Below, in pieces: positions 25,119 to 34,532 of a DNA stretch of 64,000 bases (position 1 is its first letter; the number at the start of each line of letters is the position of its first letter). The notes beneath the pieces are model-generated. The model ran no database searches, was not told where the DNA came from, and saw nothing but the letters and a program-made list of their open reading frames with translations. Made by a program: the position numbers and the translations under genes. The stretch is taken from the NCBI RefSeq assembly GCF_008642315.1, contig NZ_CP029192.1, forward strand, positions 5,704,001 to 5,768,000. Direction: 5' to 3'. The stretch comes from Streptomyces venezuelae. GTDB taxonomy: Bacteria; Actinomycetota; Actinomycetes; Streptomycetales; Streptomycetaceae.

Positions 25119-25601
25119 TCAGCGGCGTGCGGCCAGGTCCAGCGTCCACCACGGGCCGCCGGGGCCGCGGGCCACGCCGACGCCCGCGTCGGTGTAGCGG
25201 CAGGTGAGGACGACGGTCCGGTGGGACGGGCTGCGCAGCCACGTCCGTACGGCGGCGCGTGCCGTGTCCGGCCCCGACGCGATGACCTCGCCGGTGGGGC
25301 CCGCCCGGAATCCGGCGGCCCGCATGCGGCCGGGCGGGCGGCTGCCGTCGGATCCGGTGTGGCTGAGGCGCTCGTGGCGTGACATGTCGGCGCTGTGCCG
25401 CTGAGCGGCCCGGCTGAGGGAGACCCGCAGCCGCACGGGCCGGCAGCCCGCTCCGGCCCGCTGCCGATTGACCTCTTCGACCAGGTCGGCCGGGCGGGGG
25501 CGCCACTGGGCGGGCGCCGCCCATGAGGGCGACGGGCAGGCGGGCAGCGTCGCGAGGAGAACGATTCCTGTGATCAGCGCTCTACGGTGCGTACGAGTCA
25601 T
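25119..25601 (-). CDS. Secreted CAP-domain protein
   Basis: An exported protein of 160 residues of the CAP (SCP/PR-1) superfamily. The signal peptide covers about residues 1-28 (RALITGIVLLATLPAC then SWA); the early Cys could alternatively be lipidated, but the fit to a lipobox is poor. The CAP core shows LVEEVNRQRAGAGCRPV, the His motif in AQRHSADMSRHERLSHTG and the end WWTLDLAARR. It is shorter than many members, holding little beyond the core. It converges on the kinase gene. Confidence 0.85.
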   Translation of the reverse strand: MTRTHRRALITGIVLLATLPACPSPSWAAPAQWRPRPADLVEEVNRQRAGAGCRPVRLRVSLSRAAQRHSADMSRHERLSHTGSDGSRPPGRMRAAGFRAGPTGEVIASGPDTARAAVRTWLRSPSHRTVVLTCRYTDAGVGVARGPGGPWWTLDLAARR

Positions 25602-25815
25602 GTCCCCAGGTTCTCCGGGATGGCCCTGGGCCGCCTGTCGTGCGTCGACGTCGTCGTCGGCGTGCCCCAGCCCTTAATCGACCCCCATCCCTCCCTTAAG
25701 CGCACCCTAAGAACCTCAACTCGGCGCCCGGATAACCGATTTGTCGTTTCCGGCGGAGCTAGCTTGATCGCACCCCCACGCACCCCCACCCCCGTACAGC
25801 TAAGGCAGGAACGCG

Positions 25816-26868
25816 ATGAGCAGCACGCACCGGCGCACGGTGAGCACCCGGTCCAAGGTCATCGGCGGTCTCGTCGCCGCGTCCCTCGTCGGCGGCGGCG
25901 CCTTCCTCTTCTCCGGCACGGCACTGGCGACGAAGGCCCCGGCCGAGAAGCCCGCAGAGGGAACCGGGGCTGCGGCCCCCGCCAGGTTCGCCCCCTTCGT
26001 CGACACCTCCCTCGCCCCGGCCTACGACCTCCTCGACACGGCGGAGAAGACCGGCGTGAAGGAGTTCAACCTGGCCTTCGTCACCTCCGGCGGCGGCTGC
26101 GAGCCGCTCTGGGGCGGCGCCACCGGTCTCGGTGACGACAAGGTGGCCGCTCAGATCGACGGCCTGCGCGCCAAGGGCGGCGACGTCCGGGTCTCCTTCG
26201 GCGGGGCCGCCGGCTCCGAGCTCGGCCTCAAGTGCGACAGCGCCGACGCGCTCGCCAAGGCCTACGGCAAGGTCGTCGACGCGTACGAGCTGACCAAGGT
26301 CGACTTCGACATCGAGGGCGCCGCCCTGCCCGACACGGCGGCCAACACACGCCGCTCCGAGGCGATCGCGCGGCTCCAGAAGGAGCACCCCGGCCTGAAC
26401 GTCTCCTTCACGCTGCCCGTCATGCCCGAGGGCCTGACGCAGCCCGGCGTCGACCTGCTCGCCAACGCCAAGAAGAACGGAGTGCAGGTCGACGCGGTGA
26501 ACATCATGGCCATGGACTACGGGCCGTCCTACAGCGGTGACATGGGCGAGTACGCCGTCCAGGCCGCCACCGCCACGCAGAAGCAGCTGAAGACCGCCCT
26601 CGGGCTCTCCGACAAGGCCGCCTGGCAGGCCGTCGCCGTCACCCCGATGATCGGCGTCAACGATGTGGCGACGGAGGTCTTCACGACCGACGACGCCACC
26701 GAACTCGTGAAGTTCGCTCAGGAGAAGGACCTCGCCTGGCTGTCGATGTGGTCCTCGACCCGCGACAAGGCCTGCGAGGGCGGCGCGTCCGGCTCCGCGC
26801 AGCCGACGTGCTCGTCGATCGAGCAGCGGCCGCTCGAGTTCACGAAGGCGTTCGCCGCGTACAAGTAG
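25816..26868 (+). CDS. Secreted GH18 chitinase
   Basis: Extracellular chitin-hydrolysing enzyme of 350 residues with only a catalytic domain. The signal peptide covers about residues 1-40 (KVIGGLVAASLVGGGAFLF, then ALA). The GH18 catalytic motif is VDFDIEG, with D163, D165 and the acid E167; the SFGG motif (RVSFGGAAG) and NIMAMDYG are also present. No chitin-binding domain is seen. The ATG at 25816 follows ggcagga. The upstream 200 bp is less GC-rich than the surrounding sequence (cccttaatcg, cccttaagcg, cctaagaacc), consistent with a promoter. It fits with the GH20 hexosaminidase and GlmS for chitin use. Confidence 0.93.
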   Translation: MSSTHRRTVSTRSKVIGGLVAASLVGGGAFLFSGTALATKAPAEKPAEGTGAAAPARFAPFVDTSLAPAYDLLDTAEKTGVKEFNLAFVTSGGGCEPLWGGATGLGDDKVAAQIDGLRAKGGDVRVSFGGAAGSELGLKCDSADALAKAYGKVVDAYELTKVDFDIEGAALPDTAANTRRSEAIARLQKEHPGLNVSFTLPVMPEGLTQPGVDLLANAKKNGVQVDAVNIMAMDYGPSYSGDMGEYAVQAATATQKQLKTALGLSDKAAWQAVAVTPMIGVNDVATEVFTTDDATELVKFAQEKDLAWLSMWSSTRDKACEGGASGSAQPTCSSIEQRPLEFTKAFAAYK

Positions 26869-26903
26869 CCACCCCCCGGGTGCCACCCCAAGGGCACCCC
26901 GAA

Positions 26904-26942
26904 GCGCCCCGGCCGGTATCCCCCCCCACCCGGCCGGGGCGC
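26904..26942. terminator. Bidirectional hairpin between chitinase and aspD
   Basis: Perfect 13-base stem gcgccccggccgg / ccggccggggcgc around a 13-base C-rich loop, lying between convergent genes. It is preceded by a weaker ggtgcc/ggcacc pair. Confidence 0.8.
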
Positions 26943-26967
26943 CCGCCTCTGTCCTGTACCTCCCGTA

Positions 26968-28617
26968 CTACGCCTTCGACGCCTGCCACTCCGACGCGTA
27001 GTCGTTGAAGATCGACCGCAGGTGATGTCCGATCTTCAGGTAGTCGAGGTCGTCGAGGTTCGCGAGCGACACCCGCACCGACCACTCGGGACCCTCGAAG
27101 CCGCCGCCGTTCAGGAGCACCACGTGGGTCTGCTCGGCGAGGCGGAACAGCGGGTCGACCGGCTCGTAGTTCTTCTCCAGGAAGTCGGCGAAGTCCTTGC
27201 CGTGGGTGCGTTCGGCCTCGGCGAGCAGATCGAGCTCGATGTAGTAGGCCGCCCGGTGCGGATCGTCCGAGATCTTCATCCCGGCACCCTCCAGGAGGAG
27301 TTCGAGCCGCTGCCGCACGATCGCGCGGATGCGCAGCTTGTACGCCTGCCCCTCATCGAGCATGTCGAAGAGGGAGAAGAGCACCATCATCATCTGCTGG
27401 GGGAGGGACAGCCCCGAGGTGTGGTTCAGCGCCACCTGCCGGGAGTCCGCGACCAGCCGGTCGATGAACTTGATCTTCTCCGGCTCCAGCGTCAGCGTGC
27501 CGTACCGCTTGGCGAGCCGGTCCTTCTCCGGCTGCGGCAGCGCCGCGATCAGCTCGTCGATGACGTTGTCGTCGTGCAGCCCGATGACGCCGAGCCGCCA
27601 GCCGGTGGCTCCGTAGTGCTTGGAGTACGAGTAGACGAGCAGCGTGTTGCGCGGCAGGTCGGCGGCGACGGACCGGAAGCCCTCGATGAACGTTCCGTAC
27701 ACGTCGTCCGTCACGATCAGCAGGTTCGGGTTCGACGTGGCGACGATCTGCTGGAGCTGGTCCGCCACCCGCTGACTCAGCGCGAGCGAGGGCGGGTTGG
27801 AGGGGTTGACCAGGCAGACCATCTTGATGTCCGGGTCGGCGAGCTTGGCGACCTCCTCCTCCGGGTAGCGCCACTCCCGCACGCCCGCCTCGGCGAACAT
27901 GCTGGCCTCGACGTACGTCACGTCGAACTCGTACGTGTCGAGCTCGGGGATCTCGACGTACGGCGTGAACACCGGCACCATCAGGGCGATCTTGTCGCCC
28001 TTGTGCAGGACCCCGTTCTTCATGAGCGAGTCGAAGATGTAGCACATCGCGGCCGTGCCGCCCTCGGTGGCGAACAGGCTGAGGTTGCCCGGCGGGGGTC
28101 TGTGGTCGAACATCTCGTCGGCGATGTAGCCACGAACGATCTGCTCGGCGTGGGTCAGCATGCGGTCCGGGACGGGGTAGTTGTCGCCGACCGAGCTGTC
28201 CGTCAGCTCGTGGACGAAGTCGTCCCGGTCGAAGCCGAACCGCTCGACGGCGTGATCGACGCACTTCTGGAGCAGCTCGATGCCGGCCAGGTCCGGGTGC
28301 TGCCGCACGAAGGCGTCGAAGCGGTCGCCGGCTCCCTTCTTCTCCGGCATGCCGCCGAGGTTGTCCGCGGTCCATACCCTCCTCGACTCCGAGAGGGCGA
28401 AGTAGCCGAGCGCGTAGAAGGCCTCGCGGGGCCCGGTGGCGATCCAGTTGGGGTTGCCGCGGCCCGCGTTGAGCATCTGGACGCTGGACGTCTCCTTCTG
28501 GCCCGGCTTGTCGGCCTGCACCGCCTGGGCGATCTGGATGAACTTGTCCTTCAGCTCGAAGGGGCTGAGCCGGGCGAAGGACTGGATTTCCTCGCGGGTG
28601 AAGGTGGTCTTGGGCAC
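26968..28617 (-). CDS. aspD: Bifunctional aspartate aminotransferase / L-aspartate 4-decarboxylase
   Basis: PLP enzyme of 549 residues converting L-aspartate to L-alanine and CO2, with transaminase activity as a side reaction. The length and the insertions relative to plain aminotransferases (for example the long N-terminal arm starting TFTREEIQSFARLSPFELK) are those of AspD. Landmarks are NAGRGNPNW, NPSNPPSLALS, IVTDDVYGTFIEG and the Schiff-base Lys at about 333 in YSYSKHYGATGWRLG. It is the last gene of a three-gene set behind two AspT exchangers, 19 bp after the nearer one, as in the aspD-aspT pair of lactic acid bacteria. Confidence 0.92.
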   Translation of the reverse strand: MPKTTFTREEIQSFARLSPFELKDKFIQIAQAVQADKPGQKETSSVQMLNAGRGNPNWIATGPREAFYALGYFALSESRRVWTADNLGGMPEKKGAGDRFDAFVRQHPDLAGIELLQKCVDHAVERFGFDRDDFVHELTDSSVGDNYPVPDRMLTHAEQIVRGYIADEMFDHRPPPGNLSLFATEGGTAAMCYIFDSLMKNGVLHKGDKIALMVPVFTPYVEIPELDTYEFDVTYVEASMFAEAGVREWRYPEEEVAKLADPDIKMVCLVNPSNPPSLALSQRVADQLQQIVATSNPNLLIVTDDVYGTFIEGFRSVAADLPRNTLLVYSYSKHYGATGWRLGVIGLHDDNVIDELIAALPQPEKDRLAKRYGTLTLEPEKIKFIDRLVADSRQVALNHTSGLSLPQQMMMVLFSLFDMLDEGQAYKLRIRAIVRQRLELLLEGAGMKISDDPHRAAYYIELDLLAEAERTHGKDFADFLEKNYEPVDPLFRLAEQTHVVLLNGGGFEGPEWSVRVSLANLDDLDYLKIGHHLRSIFNDYASEWQASKA

Positions 28618-28636
28618 GACTCGTTCCTCCGGGGGT

Positions 28637-30340
28637 TCAGTGGTGGAGCAGGACGATGACGGCTCCCCAGATGGTCAGGAGCACGTTCCCGACGGCGTAC
28701 GGAATCGTGTAGCCGAGCGTCGGGATCTGGGACCGGGACGATTCGTTGATCGCGCCGATCGCCGCGGTGGTCGTCTGGCCGCCCGCGAGGACGCCCATCA
28801 GGATGGGGAAGCGGATCTTCTGGACGTAGTGCCCGAAGAGGAAGCCGACGATCAGTGGGACCACCGTGGCGATCGCGCCGAACACGAGCAGGCCCCAACC
28901 GGCCGTCGAGAGGCCGGAGGTGAAGCTCGGGCCCGCGTTGATGCCGACCACCGCGACGAACAGGCAGAGCCCGAGCGTGTCCATGAACCACTGGGCGCCG
29001 GGCGGCACGTTCCCGTAGGTCGGGTACCTGCCGCGGATCCAGCCGAAGACCAGGCCCATGATCAGCGCGCCGCCGGAGGTGGAGAGCGAGATCGGCACGC
29101 CGCCCGCGGTCAGCGCCGGGATGCCGATGCAGCCGCCGAGGAAGATGCCGAGGCCCACCCAGATCATGTCGGTGGCGAAGGACGTCGGGACGGGCTTGCC
29201 GAGCTCCTTGCCCGCCGGGTCGACCAGGCGTTCGGGGCCGGTGAGGATCAGGGTGTCGCCGCGCTCCAGCTTCGTGGTGAGGCGGTAGGGGAAGTCGGCG
29301 CCGGACCGGTACAGCTTGTCGATGTAGACGCCGACCATGAAGGGCTCGCGCCGCAGGTCCGCGATGGTCCTGCCCAGGTGTTTCCTCTCGGAGGCGACGA
29401 CGTGCAGTGACTCGGTCTGGTAGCCGAGGAGTTCGACGTCGTCGGTCTCGGCGCCGATGTGTGTCCGGGCGTCGAACTCGACGAGCGAGCCGCGCAGCGC
29501 GCTCACCGCCACGACGTCGCCCTCGCGCAGGGCGAGCCGCTGGTCGTGGTCGAGGATGTTCCCGTCCCTGCGGACGCGGGTGATGTAGACCCGGCGGCCC
29601 AGCTCGCGCTGCTGCCTCTCGAAGTCCTCGACGGTGCGGCCCACGAGGTCGGGGCGCTGGATGGTGTAGGCGCGCAGGACGACCTCGTAGTAGCCCTCGG
29701 CGAGGTCGGGGTTGTCGCCGGGGGCGTCCAGCTCCTTGGCCAGGGCGGCGGATTCGGCCGCGAGGTCCTTGCGGTAGAGCCTGGGCAGGACGTTGGCGAG
29801 CAGCATCGCGCAGAGGATCGTGCCGAGGGGGTACGTCACCGCGTACCCGATGGCGACCAGGTTCGACTCGCTCTTGGCCTGCGCGGAGCTGAGCCCCGGC
29901 AGATTGGAGATCGCGTCGCCCGCGACGCCGATGACGGCGGACTGGGTCAGCGCGCCGCCGAGGAGGCCCGCCGAGAGACCGGGCCCGTAGCCGAGCATCG
30001 CGGCGAAGGCCCAGCAGACGAGCAGGCCGGTCACACAGACGACGACCGCGTTGAGGACCTGCGGGAGGCCGTCCTTCTTCAGGCCGCGGAAGAACTGCGG
30101 GCCGACCTTGTAGCCGAGCGCGAACAGGAACATCGTGAAGAAGAGGTTCTTCACGGTGCCGTCGATGTCGACCTTGAACTGCGCCCCGAGCAGCAGCCCC
30201 GCGATGAGGCAGCCGGTGACCGCGCCGAGCCCGATGGCCTTGTAGCGGAGCTTGCCGAAGAGGAAGCCGATCGCCACGGTGATGAAGACCAGCAGCTCGG
30301 GATGGGGCTGGAAGATGTTCCGGTTGAGGAAGTCGATCAT
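28637..30340 (-). CDS. aspT: Aspartate-alanine exchanger AspT, copy 2
   Basis: Membrane antiporter of 567 residues with the AspT layout: about five N-terminal spans, a large central cytoplasmic region with two TrkA-C-like parts (about residues 210-370), then about five C-terminal spans. Family stretches are GYKVGPQFFRGLKKDG near the N-terminus and GINAGPSFTSGL plus AGGQTTTAAIGAI in the second half, the glycine-rich exchange helices. It would swap external aspartate for internal alanine. It is placed directly before aspD. Together with the first copy it forms a duplicated exchanger, perhaps a heterodimer or a pair with different specificity. Confidence 0.88.
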   Translation of the reverse strand: MIDFLNRNIFQPHPELLVFITVAIGFLFGKLRYKAIGLGAVTGCLIAGLLLGAQFKVDIDGTVKNLFFTMFLFALGYKVGPQFFRGLKKDGLPQVLNAVVVCVTGLLVCWAFAAMLGYGPGLSAGLLGGALTQSAVIGVAGDAISNLPGLSSAQAKSESNLVAIGYAVTYPLGTILCAMLLANVLPRLYRKDLAAESAALAKELDAPGDNPDLAEGYYEVVLRAYTIQRPDLVGRTVEDFERQQRELGRRVYITRVRRDGNILDHDQRLALREGDVVAVSALRGSLVEFDARTHIGAETDDVELLGYQTESLHVVASERKHLGRTIADLRREPFMVGVYIDKLYRSGADFPYRLTTKLERGDTLILTGPERLVDPAGKELGKPVPTSFATDMIWVGLGIFLGGCIGIPALTAGGVPISLSTSGGALIMGLVFGWIRGRYPTYGNVPPGAQWFMDTLGLCLFVAVVGINAGPSFTSGLSTAGWGLLVFGAIATVVPLIVGFLFGHYVQKIRFPILMGVLAGGQTTTAAIGAINESSRSQIPTLGYTIPYAVGNVLLTIWGAVIVLLHH

Positions 30341-30364
30341 TCTCTACGCTCCGGACGCGCCACG

Positions 30365-32044
30365 TCAGGCGCCGAGTACGCCGACGAGGATCGGCCCGGT
30401 CAGGGGGAGCAGGAAGTTGGAGAGCGCGTACGTGATCGTGTAGCCGAGCAGCGGGACCGAGCTCTGGGCCACCTGGGTGACGGAGGTGATCGCCGGGGTC
30501 GAGCACTGCTGGCCCGCGATGGCGCCGATCAGGAGCGGCTTCTCGATCTTCAGGAGCTTTCGGCCGACGAGGAGCGAGATCGTCGCGGGCACCAGGACCA
30601 TCGCGATCCCGGCGAACGGGAGCAGCGCCCCGTACTCCTTGAGCAGCGGCCAGGCCTGCGGCCCCGACACGAGCCCCGTACAGGCGATGAAGATCGCCAG
30701 GCCCATGTCCTTGAGGGTGTTCGCGGCCTGCGGCGGGAACGCCCCGAAGGTCTGCCTGCGGGAGCGGAACCAGCCGAAGAGCAGCCCGGAGATCAGACAG
30801 CCCCCGCCCGTGCCGAGCGACATGGGTACATCGCCGAAGTGCACGACGACCTGCCCGAGCAGGGAACCGGCGGCGATGCCCAGACCCAGGTAGATGAAGT
30901 CGGTGGCGTCGTTCTTGACGACCGAGCCGATCCTCGCGACCAGCTTGTTCAGACCGGAGCGCGCGCCCACCAGGGTGAGCACGTCGCCGCGGCGCACGGT
31001 GGTGCCGCCGGCCGCGGGCAGATGCTGGTCGCCGCGGAGCACGTCGGTGACGTACACGCCGTCCTTGATGAACTCGGGATGCTCGCGCTGGAGGTCGTCC
31101 ACGCTCATGCCGTCCGACGACTTGTCGGTGACGGCGACCTGGGCGGTGGCCAGCGGGGTGTCGACGCCGGGGATGCCGGGGGTCTCGGGGCCGATGAGCT
31201 GCCCGGACTCGATGACGTTGGCGCGGCGGCCGACCACCAGGACCAGGTCGGAGAGGGTGAGCGCCAGGCCGGGCGCGGGCGTCAGGTTCTTGCTGCCCCG
31301 CTTGACGGCCTCGACGGTGACCCGGCCGTCGAGGCCCGACTCCAGGTCGCCGACGGTCCTGCCGTCGGCCGTGGTCACCAGATAGGTGCGGCCGACCATG
31401 CCCGGCAGTGCCTGGCGCTCGTCGGGCTCCAGACCGCCGCCCGAGCCGCGCATCTTCTCCCACAGCTCGCGCGAGGCGTCCCGCAGGTTGATGCGCAGCA
31501 TCATCGGCATGATCTGGCTGGTGTAGAGCACGATGGTGATCAGGCCGAAGAGGTAGCAGACCGTGTACGCGGTGGCCACGTGCCCCTGGTACTGGGTGAT
31601 CTGGTCCGGGGTGAGGCCGTCGAGCTTGCCGATGGCCTCGGTCGCCGTACCGACGACGGCCGACTCGGTGGCCGCGCCCGCCAGGATGCCCGACGCCGTG
31701 CCGACGTCCAGGTCGAAGGCCTTGGCGAGGCCGAACGCGATGCCCAGGACGCAGACCAGCTCGATGCCGCAGAGCGCGAAGAAGCGCAGGCTCTCGCGGT
31801 TGAGGTTGGAGAAGAACTGCGGGCCCGCGAGATAGCCGAGGGAGAAGATGAAGAGCGCGAAGAAGATCGTCTTGACGTCGTCCGAGACGACGACCTTGGC
31901 CCACGCGCCCATCAGCAGCGAGACGATCAGCGTGCCGCAGATGCCGCCCAGGGTGATGGGGCCGACGCGCACCTTGCCCACGAGGTAGCCCAGGGCGAGG
32001 CAGATGAACAGCGCGAACTCGGGGTGATCACGGAGTACACCCAC
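30365..32044 (-). CDS. aspT: Aspartate-alanine exchanger AspT, copy 1
   Basis: A 559-residue paralogue of the next gene with the same topology. It has LGYLAGPQFFSNLNRES early, a central TrkA-C-like region (about 215-380, including DLVLVVGRRANVIESG and DVLTLVGARSGLNKL), and the C-terminal motifs CTGLVSGPQA and AGQQCSTPAI. The second-half AGGQTT of copy 2 is AGQQCS here, so the two diverge at the exchange site. The start is the GTG at 32044, with only a weak ribosome binding site. It is the first gene of the aspartate operon; an AT-rich promoter-like stretch lies 25-50 bp upstream. Confidence 0.87.
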   Translation of the reverse strand: MGVLRDHPEFALFICLALGYLVGKVRVGPITLGGICGTLIVSLLMGAWAKVVVSDDVKTIFFALFIFSLGYLAGPQFFSNLNRESLRFFALCGIELVCVLGIAFGLAKAFDLDVGTASGILAGAATESAVVGTATEAIGKLDGLTPDQITQYQGHVATAYTVCYLFGLITIVLYTSQIMPMMLRINLRDASRELWEKMRGSGGGLEPDERQALPGMVGRTYLVTTADGRTVGDLESGLDGRVTVEAVKRGSKNLTPAPGLALTLSDLVLVVGRRANVIESGQLIGPETPGIPGVDTPLATAQVAVTDKSSDGMSVDDLQREHPEFIKDGVYVTDVLRGDQHLPAAGGTTVRRGDVLTLVGARSGLNKLVARIGSVVKNDATDFIYLGLGIAAGSLLGQVVVHFGDVPMSLGTGGGCLISGLLFGWFRSRRQTFGAFPPQAANTLKDMGLAIFIACTGLVSGPQAWPLLKEYGALLPFAGIAMVLVPATISLLVGRKLLKIEKPLLIGAIAGQQCSTPAITSVTQVAQSSVPLLGYTITYALSNFLLPLTGPILVGVLGA

Positions 32045-32066
32045 CGGCGCTCACCGCGCCCGGTCT

Positions 32067-32094
32067 GTTGATATATGAACCCTATATTCCATAT
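32067..32094 (-). promoter_or_regulatory. AT-rich promoter/operator region of the aspartate operon
   Basis: Sharply AT-rich island in GC-rich surroundings. It contains an inverted pair atata (32071-32075) and tatat (32083-32087) with 7 bases between. The position just upstream of the first AspT start suggests a promoter with an overlapping operator, of the type GntR-family proteins bind. Confidence 0.5.
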
Positions 32095-32095
32095 G

Positions 32096-32146
32096 GGCAA
32101 CCTAAGGAGCCGGATGGCGTGCTGCCACTCGGCTCCTTGGGTTGCC
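32096..32146 (-). terminator. Long stem-loop terminator after bglC
   Basis: Arms of 17 bases (32096-32112 and 32130-32146) pair with one mismatch around a 17-base loop. It sits 12 bp past the bglC stop and separates the cellobiose genes from the aspartate operon. Confidence 0.85.
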
Positions 32147-32157
32147 TGCCCCGCGGG

Positions 32158-33579
32158 TCAGTCCGCGGCGTACTCGCGCGGCAGCTCACCGGCGGACGCG
32201 ACGCCCGCGTACCAGTGGGCGCTCGACTTCGGCGTGCGGACCTGCGTCTCGTAGTCGACGTACACCGCGCCGAAGCGCTTGCCGTAGCCGTACGACCATT
32301 CGAAGTTGTCCAGGAGCGACCAGAGGTAGTAGCCGCGGACGTCCGCGCCGTCGGCGATGGCCCGGCGGACCGCCGCCAGGTGCTGGTGGAGGTAGGCGAT
32401 GCGCTCCGGGTCGTGGACACGGCCCTCGGGGTCGGGCTTGTCGTCGTAGGCCGCGCCGTTCTCCGTGACGTACAGCGGGAGTCCGGGCGCCTCGCGCGCG
32501 TACCGCATGATCAGCTCGTGCAGTCCGGTCGCGTCGATCGTCCAGCCCATCTCGGTGCGCTCGCCCGGCGTCTGGTGGAAGGCGACGTCGTCGGAGCCCG
32601 GCCAGGGGGAGTGGTCGCTGGCCCCGTGCCCGTCGGCACGCCGGCTCCTGGCGCCTTCCGGCGCGGCGGACACCAGCGAGGGCGTGTAGTAGTTGAGGCC
32701 CAGCGCGTCCAGCGGCTGGTGCGCTGCGGCCAGGTCGCCCTCGCGCACGCAGGACCAGTCGGTGACGCGCGCGGTGTCCGCGAGCAGGTCCTCCGGGTAG
32801 GCGCCGTGCAGCATCGGCCCGTGGAAGACGCCGTTGGCGAGGTTGTCGATGCGCCGCCGCGCGTCCTGGTCGCGCGGGTCGTCGGAAACCGCCCTGACCA
32901 CCGCGGAGTTGAGGCTCACCGCGACCTGGGCGCGGGCCGGCAGGGCGGCGCGCAGCGCCTGCGTGCCCAGGCCGTGTGCGAGGTTCAGGTGGTGGGCGGC
33001 GTGCAGGGCGGCCGCCGGGTCGGTGCGGCCGGGGGCGTGGACACCGGAGCCGTACCCGAGAAAGGCGCTGCACCAGGGCTCGTTGAGCGTGATCCAGGAC
33101 GAGACGCGGTCGCCGAGCGCCTCGCCGACGATGCCCGCGTACTCGGCGAACCGGTACGCCGTCTCGCGCACCGGCCAGCCGCCCGCGTCCTCCAGCTCCT
33201 GCGGCAGGTCCCAGTGGTAGAGGGTCAGGGCGGGCCGGATGTCCCGGGCGAGCAGCTCGTCGACCAGCCGCCGGTAGAAGTCGAGGCCGCGCTGGACGGC
33301 GGGGCCGCGCCCGGTGGGCTGCACGCGCGACCAGGAGACGGAGAAGCGGTAGGCGTTCAGGCCCAGCGATGCCATGAGCGCCACGTCGTCGCGGTAGCGG
33401 TGGTAGTGCTCGACGGCGACGTCGCCGGTGTCGCCGCCCGCGGTGCGGCCCGGGGTGTGGCTGAAGGTGTCCCAGATGGAGGGGGTGCGGCCGTCCTCGC
33501 GCACGGCGCCCTCGATCTGGTACGCGGAGGTGGCCGCGCCCCAGAGGAAGTCGGCCGGAAACGTGATGGGTTCGGGCAT
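32158..33579 (-). CDS. bglC: GH1 beta-glucosidase BglC
   Basis: Cytoplasmic family 1 glycoside hydrolase of 473 residues that cleaves imported cellobiose and cellotriose to glucose. The acid/base Glu is in [11 protein letters not shown] and the nucleophile Glu in [11 protein letters not shown]; the N-terminal [15 protein letters not shown] and the C-terminal [13 protein letters not shown] are textbook GH1. No signal peptide is seen. A CebR-type operator overlaps the ATG at 33579, and a hairpin separates it from cebG, so it has its own regulated expression as well as following the transporter genes. Confidence 0.95.
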   Translation of the reverse strand: MPEPITFPADFLWGAATSAYQIEGAVREDGRTPSIWDTFSHTPGRTAGGDTGDVAVEHYHRYRDDVALMASLGLNAYRFSVSWSRVQPTGRGPAVQRGLDFYRRLVDELLARDIRPALTLYHWDLPQELEDAGGWPVRETAYRFAEYAGIVGEALGDRVSSWITLNEPWCSAFLGYGSGVHAPGRTDPAAALHAAHHLNLAHGLGTQALRAALPARAQVAVSLNSAVVRAVSDDPRDQDARRRIDNLANGVFHGPMLHGAYPEDLLADTARVTDWSCVREGDLAAAHQPLDALGLNYYTPSLVSAAPEGARSRRADGHGASDHSPWPGSDDVAFHQTPGERTEMGWTIDATGLHELIMRYAREAPGLPLYVTENGAAYDDKPDPEGRVHDPERIAYLHQHLAAVRRAIADGADVRGYYLWSLLDNFEWSYGYGKRFGAVYVDYETQVRTPKSSAHWYAGVASAGELPREYAAD

Positions 33580-33592
33580 GGAAGCGCTCCCA
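33579..33592. promoter_or_regulatory. CebR operator at bglC start
   Basis: TGGAAGCGCTCCCA differs at one base from the CebR consensus TGGGAGCGCTCCCA. It overlaps the start codon of bglC, so repressor binding there would block initiation or elongation. Confidence 0.85.
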
Positions 33593-33644
33593 TGGGTGGA
33601 GGGAAGAGGCGTAGGTGGGAAGAGGGGAAGCGGGCGGCGGAAAT

Positions 33645-33666
33645 CCGGGAGCCCGGGGGCTCCCGG
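33645..33666 (-). terminator. Stem-loop between cebG and bglC
   Basis: Perfect nine-base arms ccgggagcc / ggctcccgg with a 4-base loop, 15 bp past the cebG stop. It is probably an attenuating or partial terminator or an mRNA stabiliser for the transporter messages. Confidence 0.7.
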
Positions 33667-33680
33667 AGGCGTTCCGAGGG

Positions 33681-34532
33681 TCAGCCCTTGACCGCGCCCT
33701 GCATGATGCCGCTCACGATCTGCTTGCCGAACAGGACGAACGCGAGCAGCAGCGGCAACGTGCCGAGCAGCGCGCCCGCCATGATCACGGCCCGGTCGGG
33801 GATGTACCCCGTGCCCAGCGAGTTGAGCGCCACCTGCACCGTCGGGTTCGACTGGTTGAGCGCGATGATCGGCCACAGGAAGTCGTTCCACGCCATGACG
33901 AACGTCAGCAGCCCGAGGACCGCCATCGCGGGCCGCGCCGCGGGGAACACCACGTGCCAGATGATGCGCAGACTGCTCGCCCCGTCCATCCGCGCCGCCT
34001 CGATCAGCTCGCCGGGCAGCGCCTGCAGCAGGTACTGCCGCATGAAGAAGACGCCGAAGGCGCTCACGAACGTCGGCAGGATGACGGCCTGGAGCTGGTT
34101 GGTCCACTGGAGGTCCGCGACCCACAGGTACAGCGGTACGACGCTGAGCTGCGGCGGCACCATCATCGTGCCGATGGTCAGCAGGAGCAGCGCCCCGCTG
34201 AACCTGAACTTCAGCTTGGCGAAGGCGAATCCGGCGACGGTGGAGAACAGGACCGTGCCGATGGTGATGCTGCCCGCCACGATCGTGGTGTTCAGCATCG
34301 CGTCGCCGAGGCTCGCCTCCGTCCACGCCCGTTCGAGGTTCTTGAACAGGTTGCCGCCGAACCACAGGGGCGGCGGTGTCTGGGCGAGCCGCCCGCTGGT
34401 GCGCGAGGCGGCGACGGCCGTCCAGATCAGGGGCGCCAGCGAGACCGCGGTGAACAGTGCGAGGACCACGTAGGTGAACGGGCCCGCGTGCATCGTCCGG
34501 CCGGCCTTCTGACCGCGGGGGCGCGTCTTCAT
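33681..34532 (-). CDS. cebG: Cellobiose/cellotriose ABC transporter permease CebG
   Basis: Inner-membrane permease of 283 residues (MalG type) with six spans. The ATPase-contact EAA loop is in [18 protein letters not shown], and the periplasmic loops and [11 protein letters not shown] are typical of oligosaccharide importers. The start ATG at 34532 overlaps the cebF stop in an ATGA. No ATPase gene is in the cluster; in Streptomyces the shared MsiK usually energises such importers, so that is expected here. Confidence 0.93.
   Translation of the reverse strand: MKTRPRGQKAGRTMHAGPFTYVVLALFTAVSLAPLIWTAVAASRTSGRLAQTPPPLWFGGNLFKNLERAWTEASLGDAMLNTTIVAGSITIGTVLFSTVAGFAFAKLKFRFSGALLLLTIGTMMVPPQLSVVPLYLWVADLQWTNQLQAVILPTFVSAFGVFFMRQYLLQALPGELIEAARMDGASSLRIIWHVVFPAARPAMAVLGLLTFVMAWNDFLWPIIALNQSNPTVQVALNSLGTGYIPDRAVIMAGALLGTLPLLLAFVLFGKQIVSGIMQGAVKG

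Noticed and set aside
28551..31904. 1117-codon minus-strand frame over the AspT genes
   Set aside because: It is the out-of-frame shadow of two clear membrane antiporters; composition is almost all Arg, Gly, His, Pro.
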